From positions 1 through 23,230 of the forward strand of contig CAIYCP010000329.1 in assembly GCA_903924715.1 (NCBI GenBank): a stretch of 23,230 nt of DNA, given 5' to 3'. Each line of letters opens with the position of its first letter. Position 1 is the stretch's first letter. The notes beneath the pieces are model-generated. The model ran no database searches and was not told where the DNA came from. It worked only from the letters and a program-made list of their open reading frames with translations. Source of the DNA: an uncultured beta proteobacterium. Its GTDB lineage: Bacteria; Pseudomonadota; Gammaproteobacteria; Burkholderiales; Burkholderiaceae_B. Shown here one piece after another: positions 14,792 through 23,230 of the stretch. A program made the translations under genes and the position numbers.

Positions 14792-17700
14792 ATGCCCGCC
14801 GCACCCGCTTCAGTCGCTCAGTCGCTCTCAACTCTGCTCAATGCCCTCAAACCCGGCCTGCGCTATAACCAGCCTCGCCCTCCTGGCTCAGGCGATGCCT
14901 GGCTTTTGGCACAATTAGCTCGGCAGGCCGGCAAAACGCTGGTGATCCTCACGGCCGAGCCCCTTGAAGCGCAGCGCCTGGCCGACGAAATCCCGCTTTT
15001 TGCGCCCGAACTTAAAGTACGGCCCCTACCCGACTGGGAAACCCTGCCTTATGACAGCTTCTCACCGCATCAAGATCTGATTTCTGAGCGCCTGCGCACC
15101 CTGCACGCCTTGATGCAACACGAGGTCGATGTGCTTACGGTGCCGATCACCACGGCGCTCTATCGCCTGCCGCCACCTAGTTTTTTAGCCGCCTATACCT
15201 TTTCGTTCAAACAAAAAGACAAGCTCAACGAAGCGGCGCTGCGTGCCCAATTAATGCTGGCCAATTATGCACACGTGACACAAGTCACGGTACCGGGCGA
15301 ATTCTGTGTACGCGGCAGTTTGATTGACTTGTTTCCGATGGGTTCGATCGTGCCCTATCGTATCGATCTGTTTGATGATGAAATCGAATCGATTCGCGCC
15401 TTTGATATCGACACCCAACGCAGCTTGTATCCCGTCGGTTCGGTGCAGTTACTGCCTGGACGCGAGTTTCCAATGGATGAGGCTGCACGTAATCATTTTC
15501 GTTCAGGTTTTCGCGAAGTCTTTGAAGGCGATCCTTCGCGCGCCCTTCCATATCGCGATATTGGTAGCGGAATCGCCTTCGCGGGCGTTGAATATTATCT
15601 TCCGCTGTTTTTTGAGCAGACCGCAACACTCTTTGAATATCTAACAGCCGATACCCTGATGGTGACTATTGGGGATATCGATGACGCCATGCGTCGTTTT
15701 GCGCAAGATACCGCCAGCCGTTATCAATTTTTAAAAAGCGATCGCGAACGTCCCGTGCTCGCCCCAGACGCTTTATTTTTGCGTGCCGAATCGCTCTTTG
15801 AAGAACTCAAGGCCTTTGCACGGGTTGCACTCACCTCTGACACCGAACATCCCGAATTTCTGAGCGCACCTGACGTGGGTATTTCGCGTCGCGCCGAAGA
15901 CCCTGTACAAAAGCTTCGTGCACTCTTGGCTAACACGCAGCAGCAAATCGTTTTGTGTACGGATTCGCATGGACGTCGCGAAACCATTGTGCAGATGCTG
16001 GCTGAACACGGCCTAATCCCTGATGCGCAAACCGAGTCGCTTGCCTCGTTCTTAGAAAGCGATGCGCATTTTGCGATTACGGTTGCTCAGGTCAACACCG
16101 GCTTTCAGTTACGGGCACAACAACTTGTTTTTATTACTGAAAACGATCTGTATCCCGGGCACGGCACGACCGCGCGTCGCGGCAAGCGTGATCAAGAGCG
16201 AGCCAGCAACGTCGAAGCGATGGTGCGCGATTTATCTGAATTGCGCATTGGCGACCCGGTCGTGCACGCCCAACACGGCATTGGGCGTTATCACGGCTTG
16301 ATCAACATGGATATGGGCGAAGGCGAGATGGAGTTTCTACACCTCGAATACGCCAACAAAACAACGCTCTATGTTCCAGTTGCACAGTTACATGTGATCG
16401 CGCGCTATAGCGGCAACGATCCAGAGACCGCTCCCTTGCATCAACTCGGTTCTGGTCAATGGGAAAAAGCACGCCGCAAAGCTGCGCAACAGGTTCGCGA
16501 TACGGCCGCCGAGTTATTGGATATTTATGCCAAGCGTGCCGCGCGCCAGGGCTTCGCCTTCAAACTGCCCTTGGCAGATTACGATTTGTTTTCTGAAGGC
16601 TTTGGTTTTGAAGAAACAGTCGATCAAGCGGCGGCCATTCAATGTGTATTAGCCGACATGACCTCGGGTCGCCCGATGGATCGCCTCGTCTGCGGCGACG
16701 TTGGCTTTGGTAAAACTGAAGTTGCCTTGCGTGCTGCCTTTTTGGCCATTTCGAATGGCAAACAAGTGGCAATTTTATGTCCGACGACCCTGCTGGCTGA
16801 ACAGCATGCTCAAACCTTTTCGGATCGCTTTGCTGATTGGCCTGTGAAAGTGGTTGAGCTTTCACGTTTCAGATCTGCCAAAGAAATCGCCAGCGCAATC
16901 GTAGGTATTAATGATGGCACGATCGACATCGTGATCGGTACCCATAAAATTTTATCGAAAGACGTCAACTTTATGCGTCTGGGCCTAGTCATCATTGACG
17001 AAGAGCACCGGTTTGGCGTGCGGCAAAAAGAAGTTCTGAAGTCACTGCGTGCGGAGATCGATGTTTTAACCTTGACTGCGACACCTATTCCACGCACGCT
17101 CGGGATGTCGCTCGAGGGAATCCGTGATTTTTCTGTGATTGCAACGGCGCCACAAAAACGTCTGGCCATCAAAACCTTTGTACGTCGCGAAGACAACAGC
17201 ACGATTCGCGAAGCACTGCTACGCGAGCTTAAGCGCGGCGGGCAAGCCTACTTTTTGCATAACGAAGTTGAAACGATTCATAACCGACGCGCACGACTCG
17301 AAGAACTTGTGCCCGAAGCACGCATCGCTGTGGCGCACGGCCAAATGGGCGAACGTGATCTTGAACAAGTCATGAAGGAGTTTTATCAGCAGCGCTTTAA
17401 CGTCTTGTTGTGCACCACAATTATCGAAACGGGCATCGACGTCTCAAGTGCCAATACCATCATCATTCATCGCGCAGATCGCTTTGGTTTAGCCCAGCTA
17501 CACCAATTACGAGGCCGTGTCGGGCGCTCTCATCATCAAGCCTACGCTTACCTCATGACGCCGGGTGAAGACTCAATCACCAAAAATGCCAAAAAACGTC
17601 TTGAAGCGATTCAAGCGATGGAAGAGCTCGGTTCAGGCTTCTTTTTAGCAATGCACGATCTTGAAATTCGCGGCACAGGCGAAGTCTTGGGTGAATCACA

Positions 17701-18244
17701 ATCTGGCAATATTCAAGAGATTGGTTTCTCGATGTACAACGACATGCTCAACGAGGCAGTGCGGGCGCTTAAAGCCGGCACCGAACCCGATCTCGATGCG
17801 CCCTTTAGCGCAGGCTGCGAGGTCAACTTGCACGCGCCAGCCTTGCTCCCAGCTGATTTTTGCGGTGACGTACCCGCCCGTTTATCGTTATATAAACGCC
17901 TCTCAAGCTGCAGCAATGAAGATGACCTGATTGTGATCCAAGAAGAGCTCATCGATCGTTTTGGCAAGTTACCCGAACCTGCACGCACTTTAATTTCAAC
18001 GCATAAAATGCGGTTACTTGGCTTGACCCTCGGGATCCAAAAAATCGATGCGAGTGAGACTCAAATTTTGCTGCACTTTAAACAAAATACGCCGGTTGAT
18101 CCGATACGTTTAATTGAATTGGTCCAAAAACAGAAACATATCCGTTTTGCAGGGCAAGATAAACTACGGATTGAAATAAAGGGACTGGAGGTCAACGCAC
18201 GCTACGAGGCCGTTCGCACCCTGTTACGCACCTTGGCTGGATGA
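14792..18244 (+). CDS. mfd: Transcription-repair coupling factor
   Basis: Mfd pushes RNA polymerase stalled at DNA lesions off the template and recruits UvrA for nucleotide excision repair. From the ATG at 14792 it is 1,150 residues, matching the 1,148 of E. coli. It contains the UvrB-like N-terminal module (LLAQLARQAGKTLVILTAEP; LPDWETLPYDSFSPHQDLISERL), the RNA polymerase interaction region (GDPVVHAQHGIGRYHGL), and the superfamily 2 translocase with Walker A GDVGFGKT (635-642), DEEH box (736-739), TATPIPRTL, and QLRGRVGRSHHQAYAYL. It ends with the C-terminal TRCF domain (CEVNLHAPALLPADFCGDV onward). It appears intact. The open frame reaches a TTG at 14753, but that would begin inside the leader hairpin and add residues the family lacks. 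No clear Shine-Dalgarno precedes the ATG. serB follows after 49 bases on the same strand. Confidence 0.97.
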   Translation: MPAAPASVAQSLSTLLNALKPGLRYNQPRPPGSGDAWLLAQLARQAGKTLVILTAEPLEAQRLADEIPLFAPELKVRPLPDWETLPYDSFSPHQDLISERLRTLHALMQHEVDVLTVPITTALYRLPPPSFLAAYTFSFKQKDKLNEAALRAQLMLANYAHVTQVTVPGEFCVRGSLIDLFPMGSIVPYRIDLFDDEIESIRAFDIDTQRSLYPVGSVQLLPGREFPMDEAARNHFRSGFREVFEGDPSRALPYRDIGSGIAFAGVEYYLPLFFEQTATLFEYLTADTLMVTIGDIDDAMRRFAQDTASRYQFLKSDRERPVLAPDALFLRAESLFEELKAFARVALTSDTEHPEFLSAPDVGISRRAEDPVQKLRALLANTQQQIVLCTDSHGRRETIVQMLAEHGLIPDAQTESLASFLESDAHFAITVAQVNTGFQLRAQQLVFITENDLYPGHGTTARRGKRDQERASNVEAMVRDLSELRIGDPVVHAQHGIGRYHGLINMDMGEGEMEFLHLEYANKTTLYVPVAQLHVIARYSGNDPETAPLHQLGSGQWEKARRKAAQQVRDTAAELLDIYAKRAARQGFAFKLPLADYDLFSEGFGFEETVDQAAAIQCVLADMTSGRPMDRLVCGDVGFGKTEVALRAAFLAISNGKQVAILCPTTLLAEQHAQTFSDRFADWPVKVVELSRFRSAKEIASAIVGINDGTIDIVIGTHKILSKDVNFMRLGLVIIDEEHRFGVRQKEVLKSLRAEIDVLTLTATPIPRTLGMSLEGIRDFSVIATAPQKRLAIKTFVRREDNSTIREALLRELKRGGQAYFLHNEVETIHNRRARLEELVPEARIAVAHGQMGERDLEQVMKEFYQQRFNVLLCTTIIETGIDVSSANTIIIHRADRFGLAQLHQLRGRVGRSHHQAYAYLMTPGEDSITKNAKKRLEAIQAMEELGSGFFLAMHDLEIRGTGEVLGESQSGNIQEIGFSMYNDMLNEAVRALKAGTEPDLDAPFSAGCEVNLHAPALLPADFCGDVPARLSLYKRLSSCSNEDDLIVIQEELIDRFGKLPEPARTLISTHKMRLLGLTLGIQKIDASETQILLHFKQNTPVDPIRLIELVQKQKHIRFAGQDKLRIEIKGLEVNARYEAVRTLLRTLAG

Positions 18245-18293
18245 CCAGTAGGCATTCTCGATGAACATCACCAACATCTATTGATACGCACTT

Positions 18294-19151
18294 ATGACGA
18301 CCTTTAATCTTGTAGTGCAGTCCCCAGCGCTCGCCAGCGATCTGATCGAGCAGGCGGCAGCCCTAAGCGAAGCCTCAGGCGTACAACGCATTAGCACGAC
18401 TGCTGCGCGCTTACTCGCCGTCGATGCAAGCCCAGCGAGCCGCACCGAACTTAGCGCCTGGGGCGAGCGTGTATCCGTGGACACTGCCTATATTCCAGCG
18501 GGCAGTCGACTCACCGATTGCAAGGTGCTCGCCATGGACATGGATTCGACCCTGATCAACATTGAGTGCATCGATGAAATCGCCGCCTTTGGAGGCGTCA
18601 AAGAGCAAGTCGCCTCGATCACCGAAGCAGCGATGCGTGGCGAAATCAAAGATTTTTCTGATAGCCTGACCCGTCGTGTTGCTTTTTTAAAAGGCTTGTC
18701 AGTCGATGTCTTACAAGCGGTCTATGACCAAAAGCTGCGCTTAAATCCAGGTGCTGAACAACTGATTAGCACCGCGCATCAAGCAGGGATCAAAGTTTTA
18801 TTGGTATCAGGTGGTTTTACGTTTTTTACAGAAAAACTCAAAGTACGTTTAAGTCTTGATGCTGCGCATGCCAACGTACTGGGTCACGATAACGGTCTGC
18901 TCACCGGCAAGGTCAACGGTACAATTTTAGATGCACAGGGCAAGGCCGATACCTTAAGTGCTTTCGCGCAAGCCTGTGGTGCCCAAGCCAATCAAATCAT
19001 TGCGATTGGCGATGGGGCAAACGATCTTAAAATGTTGGGGCTTGCTGGCTATTCAGTGGCGTATCGTGCCAAGCCTGTCGTGCGGGCACAAGCCAACTAT
19101 GCGTTGAACATTGCGGGGCTTGATGGCGTATTGAATTGGTTTGAAAGCTAG
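18294..19151 (+). CDS. serB: Phosphoserine phosphatase
   Basis: SerB hydrolyses O-phosphoserine to serine, the last step of serine synthesis, in the cytoplasm. The 285-residue protein has a non-catalytic N-terminal domain (about 1-75) and a HAD phosphatase domain with DMDST (82-86, nucleophile D82 and acid/base D84), the cap helices with ECIDEIAAFGGVKEQVASIT, motif II SGG (172-174), motif III K217 and motif IV GDGANDLKM (239-247). YRAKP near 257 is also a SerB mark. The start is an ATG with no clear Shine-Dalgarno, 49 bases after mfd, so it may share the mfd transcript. Its TAG stop shares a CTAG tetranucleotide with the stop of the convergent DUF2818 gene. Confidence 0.96.
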   Translation: MTTFNLVVQSPALASDLIEQAAALSEASGVQRISTTAARLLAVDASPASRTELSAWGERVSVDTAYIPAGSRLTDCKVLAMDMDSTLINIECIDEIAAFGGVKEQVASITEAAMRGEIKDFSDSLTRRVAFLKGLSVDVLQAVYDQKLRLNPGAEQLISTAHQAGIKVLLVSGGFTFFTEKLKVRLSLDAAHANVLGHDNGLLTGKVNGTILDAQGKADTLSAFAQACGAQANQIIAIGDGANDLKMLGLAGYSVAYRAKPVVRAQANYALNIAGLDGVLNWFES

Positions 19152-19456
19152 TTGCGACGCAACAGATAGCGATAGACAAAACCCGGAAACGCCATCACGA
19201 CAAACAGACTAAACGTGATGGCATAAAATTCCCAGCGCTGGCTAAAAACGTTACCGATTAAACGTTCAAAGGCGACACCTAGCGTGCCCACCAGCAAATA
19301 CAAAATCACAAGCTCTAAAGCTCGTAACCAAAAAAACTTTTGGGTCAGTATTCGCTTAGGCTGCCAAACTGCAAAAATGCGTTCATTGATAAACGGCAAG
19401 TTTGCCGCAACAAAAGCCAGCAAAATCAAAAGCCAAACTGCAGCGGTTTGATTCAT
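19148..19456 (-). CDS. DUF2818 membrane protein, last gene of the nuo cluster
   Basis: This 102-residue protein has three to four hydrophobic segments: AAVWLLILLAFVAANLPF near the N terminus, ALELVILYLLVGTLGVAF in the middle and FYAITFSLFVVMAFPGFVYRYLL at the end. It is very probably an inner-membrane protein. It matches the DUF2818 family, which in betaproteobacteria usually follows nuoN. It starts 16 bases after the nuoN stop, so it should be translated from the complex I transcript. The function is unknown; a role in complex I assembly or as an accessory subunit is only suggested by position. It overlaps the end of serB by four bases. Confidence 0.88.
   Translation of the reverse strand: MNQTAAVWLLILLAFVAANLPFINERIFAVWQPKRILTQKFFWLRALELVILYLLVGTLGVAFERLIGNVFSQRWEFYAITFSLFVVMAFPGFVYRYLLRRN
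19151..19163. terminator. Palindrome at the serB/DUF2818 junction
   Basis: GTTGCGACGCAAC is a perfect 13-base palindrome around a central A. It begins at the last base of the serB stop and covers the last codons of DUF2818. As RNA it would be a short hairpin (GTTGC/GCAAC). No T-tract follows, so a terminator role is speculative. Confidence 0.25.
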
Positions 19457-19472
19457 GCTAGGTCAAGAACCC

Positions 19473-20960
19473 TTAAAACGCTAAGGTTGCGCGCATGGCT
19501 TGCAGGCATAACACCAGCAACCCGTTGGGCATTAACCCCAGCAGTAACACCGCCAAACCATTGGCGATCATCAACGCACGCGGTGCCCAACAAACGGTGC
19601 TCAGTGCAGGTGCAGCAGCGTCAGGCTCGTCAAAGTACATCACTTTAATAACGCGCAAATAATAGAAGGCACCAATCAACGAAAACAGTACGGCAACCAC
19701 CGCCATCCACAGATGCTCAGATTTCAGTAGTGTTTGCAAGATCAAAAGCTTGGCATCAAAACCCACTAGCGGTGGCAAGCCAGCCAGCGAACACATCAAA
19801 ATCAACAACATCGCAGCCATCCAGGGGCTTCGACGATTTAAACCTTTCAGGTCACTAATATTTTCACACTCATGGCCTTCACGCGACATCAGCATGATCA
19901 AACCAAAAGAGGCGAGCGTCGTCAGCACATACGTCAGCATGTAAAACAAAGCTGAACCATAGGATTCGGTATCAAACTGCTTGTCGCCGTCGAGTGAACC
20001 CGAGGCCAAGCCCAGCAAGATGAAACCCATATGCGAAATCGTTGAATAGGCCAACATGCGCTTAAAGTTCGTTTGCATGATCGCGGTGAGGTTACCAATC
20101 GCCAGCGACAAGAACGCCAGGATCAACAACATGGGCTGCCAATCACTCGTTAAATCGCCCAGACCCACCACTAACATTCGCAAGGTAATCGCAAAGGCGG
20201 CAAGCTTAGGTGCTGCAGCCAACACGAGCGTCACCGCAGTAGGCGAACCCTGATACACGTCAGGCACCCACATATGAAACGGCACCGCGCCTAACTTAAA
20301 CGCTAACCCAGCCACTAAAAACACCACGCCAAACGTCAACGGCAAATAATCGATCTGACCCGAATTCACGGCATCAGCAATGTTGCGCAGATCAAGGTTG
20401 CCCGTGGCGCCGTACAACATGGACATACCGTAAAGCATAAAACCAGAAGCCAATGCACCCAGAACAAAATACTTCATGGCAGCTTCGGTTGACTGCGCGT
20501 GATCACGACGAATCGCCACCAGCGCATACAGCGCCAGGGACATCAACTCAAGACCCAGATAAATAGTCAAGAAGTTGCCGGCCGAAATCATTACCATCTG
20601 ACCTAACAGCGCAAAGAGCACCAGCACATAGAACTCACCACCACGCAACATGTCGCGCGACTGAAGATACTCACGACCGTAGATAAGTGTCAGGGCAACC
20701 GAAAGATACGAGGCAACTTTTAGCAGATGCGCGAGTGGGTCGGCGATGTACATTCCAAAGAAGGTTTCGCCTACAAGACCAATATTCCATTGCCAAAGTG
20801 AAACTACCGCCAACACCGCAAGCGTCATTAACGATAAACCATACGCTAAGGTGCGTCTTGGGTTCTCGCTAAGCGCGTCGAGTATCAGGATCACCATGCC
20901 CATCACCAACAAAATAATTTCTGGTGCGGCCAGGCCGAAATCGAATTGAGATTGCATCAT
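19473..20960 (-). CDS. nuoN: NADH-quinone oxidoreductase subunit N
   Basis: NuoN is one of the three antiporter-like proton-pumping subunits in the membrane arm of respiratory complex I. The 495-residue protein has about 14 hydrophobic segments and typical NuoN sequences: the opening [58 protein letters not shown] with the conserved membrane Glu, [20 protein letters not shown], the pumping Lys region [24 protein letters not shown], and [11 protein letters not shown]. It begins eight bases after the nuoM stop. It looks complete and functional. Confidence 0.97.
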   Translation of the reverse strand: MMQSQFDFGLAAPEIILLVMGMVILILDALSENPRRTLAYGLSLMTLAVLAVVSLWQWNIGLVGETFFGMYIADPLAHLLKVASYLSVALTLIYGREYLQSRDMLRGGEFYVLVLFALLGQMVMISAGNFLTIYLGLELMSLALYALVAIRRDHAQSTEAAMKYFVLGALASGFMLYGMSMLYGATGNLDLRNIADAVNSGQIDYLPLTFGVVFLVAGLAFKLGAVPFHMWVPDVYQGSPTAVTLVLAAAPKLAAFAITLRMLVVGLGDLTSDWQPMLLILAFLSLAIGNLTAIMQTNFKRMLAYSTISHMGFILLGLASGSLDGDKQFDTESYGSALFYMLTYVLTTLASFGLIMLMSREGHECENISDLKGLNRRSPWMAAMLLILMCSLAGLPPLVGFDAKLLILQTLLKSEHLWMAVVAVLFSLIGAFYYLRVIKVMYFDEPDAAAPALSTVCWAPRALMIANGLAVLLLGLMPNGLLVLCLQAMRATLAF

Positions 20961-20968
20961 GGCGGGGC

Positions 20969-22471
20969 TTACAGTTTTGAATGAGAGACGTGTTGCAACA
21001 GGGCCTCGACTGAGGTGTGCATCACATCAGTAAAGGGTTTGGGATGAACACCCATATAAATCACAGCCAAGGCCATTAAGCCAAGTATCAAGAATTCGCG
21101 GCTCGACAAATCTTGCAGGTCGCGCACATGATCGTTGGCCACATCACCAAAGGCCACACGCTTGACCATCCACAATGAATACGAGGCGCCAAGGATGAGC
21201 GCTGTTGCGGCCAACAAACCAATCCAGAAGTTGTATTGCACGGCACCCATGATCACCATGAATTCACCAACAAAACCGCTGGTCGCAGGTAAGCCTGCAT
21301 TGGCCATTGAAAATAATACAAAGAAGGTCACGAAACGCGGCATGGTGTTGATCACGCCACCGTAATCGGCAATTTGACGGCTATGCATGCGGTCATACAA
21401 CACGCCAATACACAAGAACATCGCCGCGGACACAAAACCGTGCGACACCATTTGCACGATCGCGCCTTCAACACCTGCGGTGTTGAAAATAAAGAACCCC
21501 AAAGTGACAAAACCCATGTGTGCCACTGAAGAGTAGGCAACGAGTTTTTTCATGTCGTCTTGCACAATCGCAACCATGCCGATATAAATCACGGCGATCA
21601 ACGACAGCGCGATGATGATGCCTGACATTCCCACAGATGCATCGGGCACAATCGGCAATGACAAGCGCAAGAAACCATAGGCACCCAACTTCAACATAAT
21701 GGCCGCCAGCACCACTGAGCCCCCTGTTGGTGCCTCAACGTGCGCATCAGGCAACCAGGTGTGCACCGGCCACATCGGCACCTTCACCGCAAAGGCTGCC
21801 AAGAAGGCAAAGAAGATCAAGACCTGAGGCGTATAGGCCAAAGGCAACTCGTGCCAGGTTTGAATATCAAACGAGCCACCCGCTTGATTCCAGAGATATA
21901 AAAAGGCAACTAACGTCAGCAACGAACCCATCAAGGTGTACAAGAAGAACTTGAAGGCCGCGTAGACACGATTAGGACCGCCCCAGACACCCACGATGAT
22001 ATACATCGGGATCAAGGTCGCTTCAAAGAAGATATAGAACAGCAGGCCATCCATGGCCACAAACACACCAATCATCAAGCCCGACAAGATCAAGAAGGCT
22101 GCCATGTATTGGGCAATACGTGAGGTAATGACCTCCCAACCTGCCAGCACCACAATGATCGTGATAAAGGCTGTCAGCAGTACAAACCAAAGCGAGATGC
22201 CATCAACACCCAAGTGATACATCACCGCGAAGGCGGGGATCCAGGGCGATTTTTCAACAAACTGCATCGCTGCCGTTGCGCTATCAAAGCCCGTATACAA
22301 AGGGATCGTGACCAGGAAGCTGAGAATCGCGCCAATCAAAGAAAGATTGCGGGTCATCGCCGGGCGATCATCGCTACCGACTGCCAAGATAATCAAACCA
22401 CAAACGATCGGAACAAAAATCGCAAACGTGAGCCAGGGGGTCGTCAAAGAAGCCATCTCGCTTGCCATCAT
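20969..22471 (-). CDS. nuoM: NADH-quinone oxidoreductase subunit M
   Basis: NuoM is the central antiporter-like subunit of the complex I membrane arm. The 500-residue product has about 14 hydrophobic segments, with the family stretches [41 protein letters not shown] (conserved Glu), [24 protein letters not shown] (conserved Lys), [16 protein letters not shown] and [16 protein letters not shown]. Two ATGs stand back to back at 22471 and 22468; the first forms an ATGA overlap with the nuoL stop, which fits translational coupling. It is followed by nuoN after eight bases. Confidence 0.97.
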   Translation of the reverse strand: MMASEMASLTTPWLTFAIFVPIVCGLIILAVGSDDRPAMTRNLSLIGAILSFLVTIPLYTGFDSATAAMQFVEKSPWIPAFAVMYHLGVDGISLWFVLLTAFITIIVVLAGWEVITSRIAQYMAAFLILSGLMIGVFVAMDGLLFYIFFEATLIPMYIIVGVWGGPNRVYAAFKFFLYTLMGSLLTLVAFLYLWNQAGGSFDIQTWHELPLAYTPQVLIFFAFLAAFAVKVPMWPVHTWLPDAHVEAPTGGSVVLAAIMLKLGAYGFLRLSLPIVPDASVGMSGIIIALSLIAVIYIGMVAIVQDDMKKLVAYSSVAHMGFVTLGFFIFNTAGVEGAIVQMVSHGFVSAAMFLCIGVLYDRMHSRQIADYGGVINTMPRFVTFFVLFSMANAGLPATSGFVGEFMVIMGAVQYNFWIGLLAATALILGASYSLWMVKRVAFGDVANDHVRDLQDLSSREFLILGLMALAVIYMGVHPKPFTDVMHTSVEALLQHVSHSKL

Positions 22472-23230
22472 TTAGTACCAAGGATTATGTAGGTGATCGC
22501 GACCAACAGGCCAATGATCATCGCAAAGGCGTAGTGATAGATGTAACCCGTCTGAAAGCGACGCGTCACAGCTGCCAAAGCACCCACTAATTTTGCAGAG
22601 CCGTTGACCAACACGCCATCGATCAAACCACGATCGCCGCGTTGCCAAAAACTTGTACCCACTGCACGCAAACCACGCGCCAAAACCTGCTCGTTGAACC
22701 AGTCAAAAAAGTATTTATTCTCAAGTACGCTATTGATGAACTTGAGATTCGATTGAATCGCAGCAGGCACTTTAGGATTGATCAGGTAGCAATACCAAGC
22801 CACGACTGCACCGGCCACCACCAACCAGAAAGGCACTGTGGTGAAAGCATGCAAGGCGTAACCCACCCAGCCGTGCGCGTGATGCCACTCTTTAGCCAGC
22901 TCTGCCATTGCAGGATGCTGAGTCAGAATAACAATCGAATTTTTGAAGAACGAGCCAAACAGTAAAGGATCAATTGCAATCGCGCCGATGATGATCGAAG
23001 GAATCGCCAACAATACCAAAGGCAACGTCACCACCCAAGGTGACTCATGCGGTGTGCCGCCATGATGAGCGTGACCGTCATGCGCATGGGCATCCGCGTG
23101 CGCGTGGTCGTGTCCATGGTCGTGGCCGTGCGCGTCGGCATGTGTATCAAACCGTTCTTTGCCATGAAACACCAAGAAATACACACGGAAAGAATACAGC
23201 GACGTGACAAACACACCGATCAGGGTGGCG
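22468..23230 (-). CDS. nuoL: NADH-quinone oxidoreductase subunit L (C-terminal part, 5' end beyond the window)
   Basis: About 254 C-terminal residues of NuoL, the distal antiporter-like subunit of complex I, are present; the frame runs off the right edge. The visible part starts ATLIGVFVTSLYSFRVYFLVFHGKERFD, continues with a His/Asp/Ala-rich loop, then ESPWVVTLPLVLLAIPSIIIG, later the region ENKYFFDWFNEQVLARGLRAVGTSFWQRGDRGLIDG, and ends with a final membrane helix (YHYAFAMIIGLLVAITYIILG). The TGA stop overlaps the nuoM ATG. The His-rich loop has 13 histidines in 33 residues, more than the family needs. The remaining nuo genes (nuoA-K) are expected to the right. Confidence 0.97.
   Translation of the reverse strand, partial: ATLIGVFVTSLYSFRVYFLVFHGKERFDTHADAHGHDHGHDHAHADAHAHDGHAHHGGTPHESPWVVTLPLVLLAIPSIIIGAIAIDPLLFGSFFKNSIVILTQHPAMAELAKEWHHAHGWVGYALHAFTTVPFWLVVAGAVVAWYCYLINPKVPAAIQSNLKFINSVLENKYFFDWFNEQVLARGLRAVGTSFWQRGDRGLIDGVLVNGSAKLVGALAAVTRRFQTGYIYHYAFAMIIGLLVAITYIILGTK

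Noticed and set aside
18245..18293. Small RNA or terminator between mfd and serB
   Set aside because: The 49-base gap shows no stable inverted repeat and no T-tract.
23047..23142. The repetitive GC-rich stretch as a tandem repeat or CRISPR-like array
   Set aside because: It is in frame within NuoL and encodes a His/Asp/Ala loop; there are no equal repeats with unique spacers.

Overview
The window is an ordinary chromosomal core segment from a betaproteobacterium, most probably of the order Burkholderiales and close to the Alcaligenaceae (Bordetella/Achromobacter relatives). The reasons are the mixture of families and their order: a stand-alone lysophospholipid transporter LplT next to smc, a Bug-type tripartite tricarboxylate receptor, an OmpR/EnvZ pair that closely resembles Bordetella RisA/RisS, ispD-ispF, mfd, a SerB of the betaproteobacterial type, and nuoL-nuoM-nuoN followed by a DUF2818 gene. 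I see no rRNA, tRNA, CRISPR, transposase, integrase or phage gene, and no sign of recent transfer. The naming rests on motif recognition only; no database search was possible.

Layout, left to right. (1) 1-2413, minus: the N-terminal two thirds of SMC, cut by the window edge. (2) 2688-4022, plus: LplT, diverging from smc across a 274-base gap. (3) 4028-7281, minus: DUF3300 protein, then a TsaB-RimI fusion, then a family 4/5 uracil-DNA glycosylase, transcribed in that order with short gaps. (4) 7391-11090, minus: an aconitase-family protein followed at 10 bases by a Bug periplasmic tricarboxylate-type receptor. (5) 11291-13430, plus: response regulator and sensor kinase (OmpR/EnvZ, RisA/RisS type) overlapping by 14 bases. 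(6) 13393-14692, minus: ispD then ispF of the MEP isoprenoid pathway. (7) 14792-19151, plus: mfd and serB. (8) 19148-23230, minus: the 3' end of the complex I operon, nuoL (partial), nuoM, nuoN and DUF2818.

Genes that plausibly work together are the aconitase and the Bug receptor (tricarboxylate capture and isomerisation, with a Shine-Dalgarno placed across the aconitase stop codon), the two-component pair whose upstream gap holds an OmpR/RstA-like palindrome shared with the divergent aconitase gene, ispD-ispF, and nuoL-M-N with DUF2818.

Nothing here amounts to a new defence or mobile system. The observations most worth a second look are the aconitase paralogue, which departs from canonical AcnA at a substrate-contact position and is coupled to a periplasmic receptor; the operator-like palindrome at 11193-11209; the TsaB-RimI fusion with its homopolymer-rich junction to the glycosylase gene; the glycosylase with altered catalytic motifs; and three tail-to-tail gene pairs that all overlap or nearly touch and each carry an inverted repeat at the junction. 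The gene-free gaps are all shorter than 300 bases; the largest are 2414-2687 and 11091-11290.
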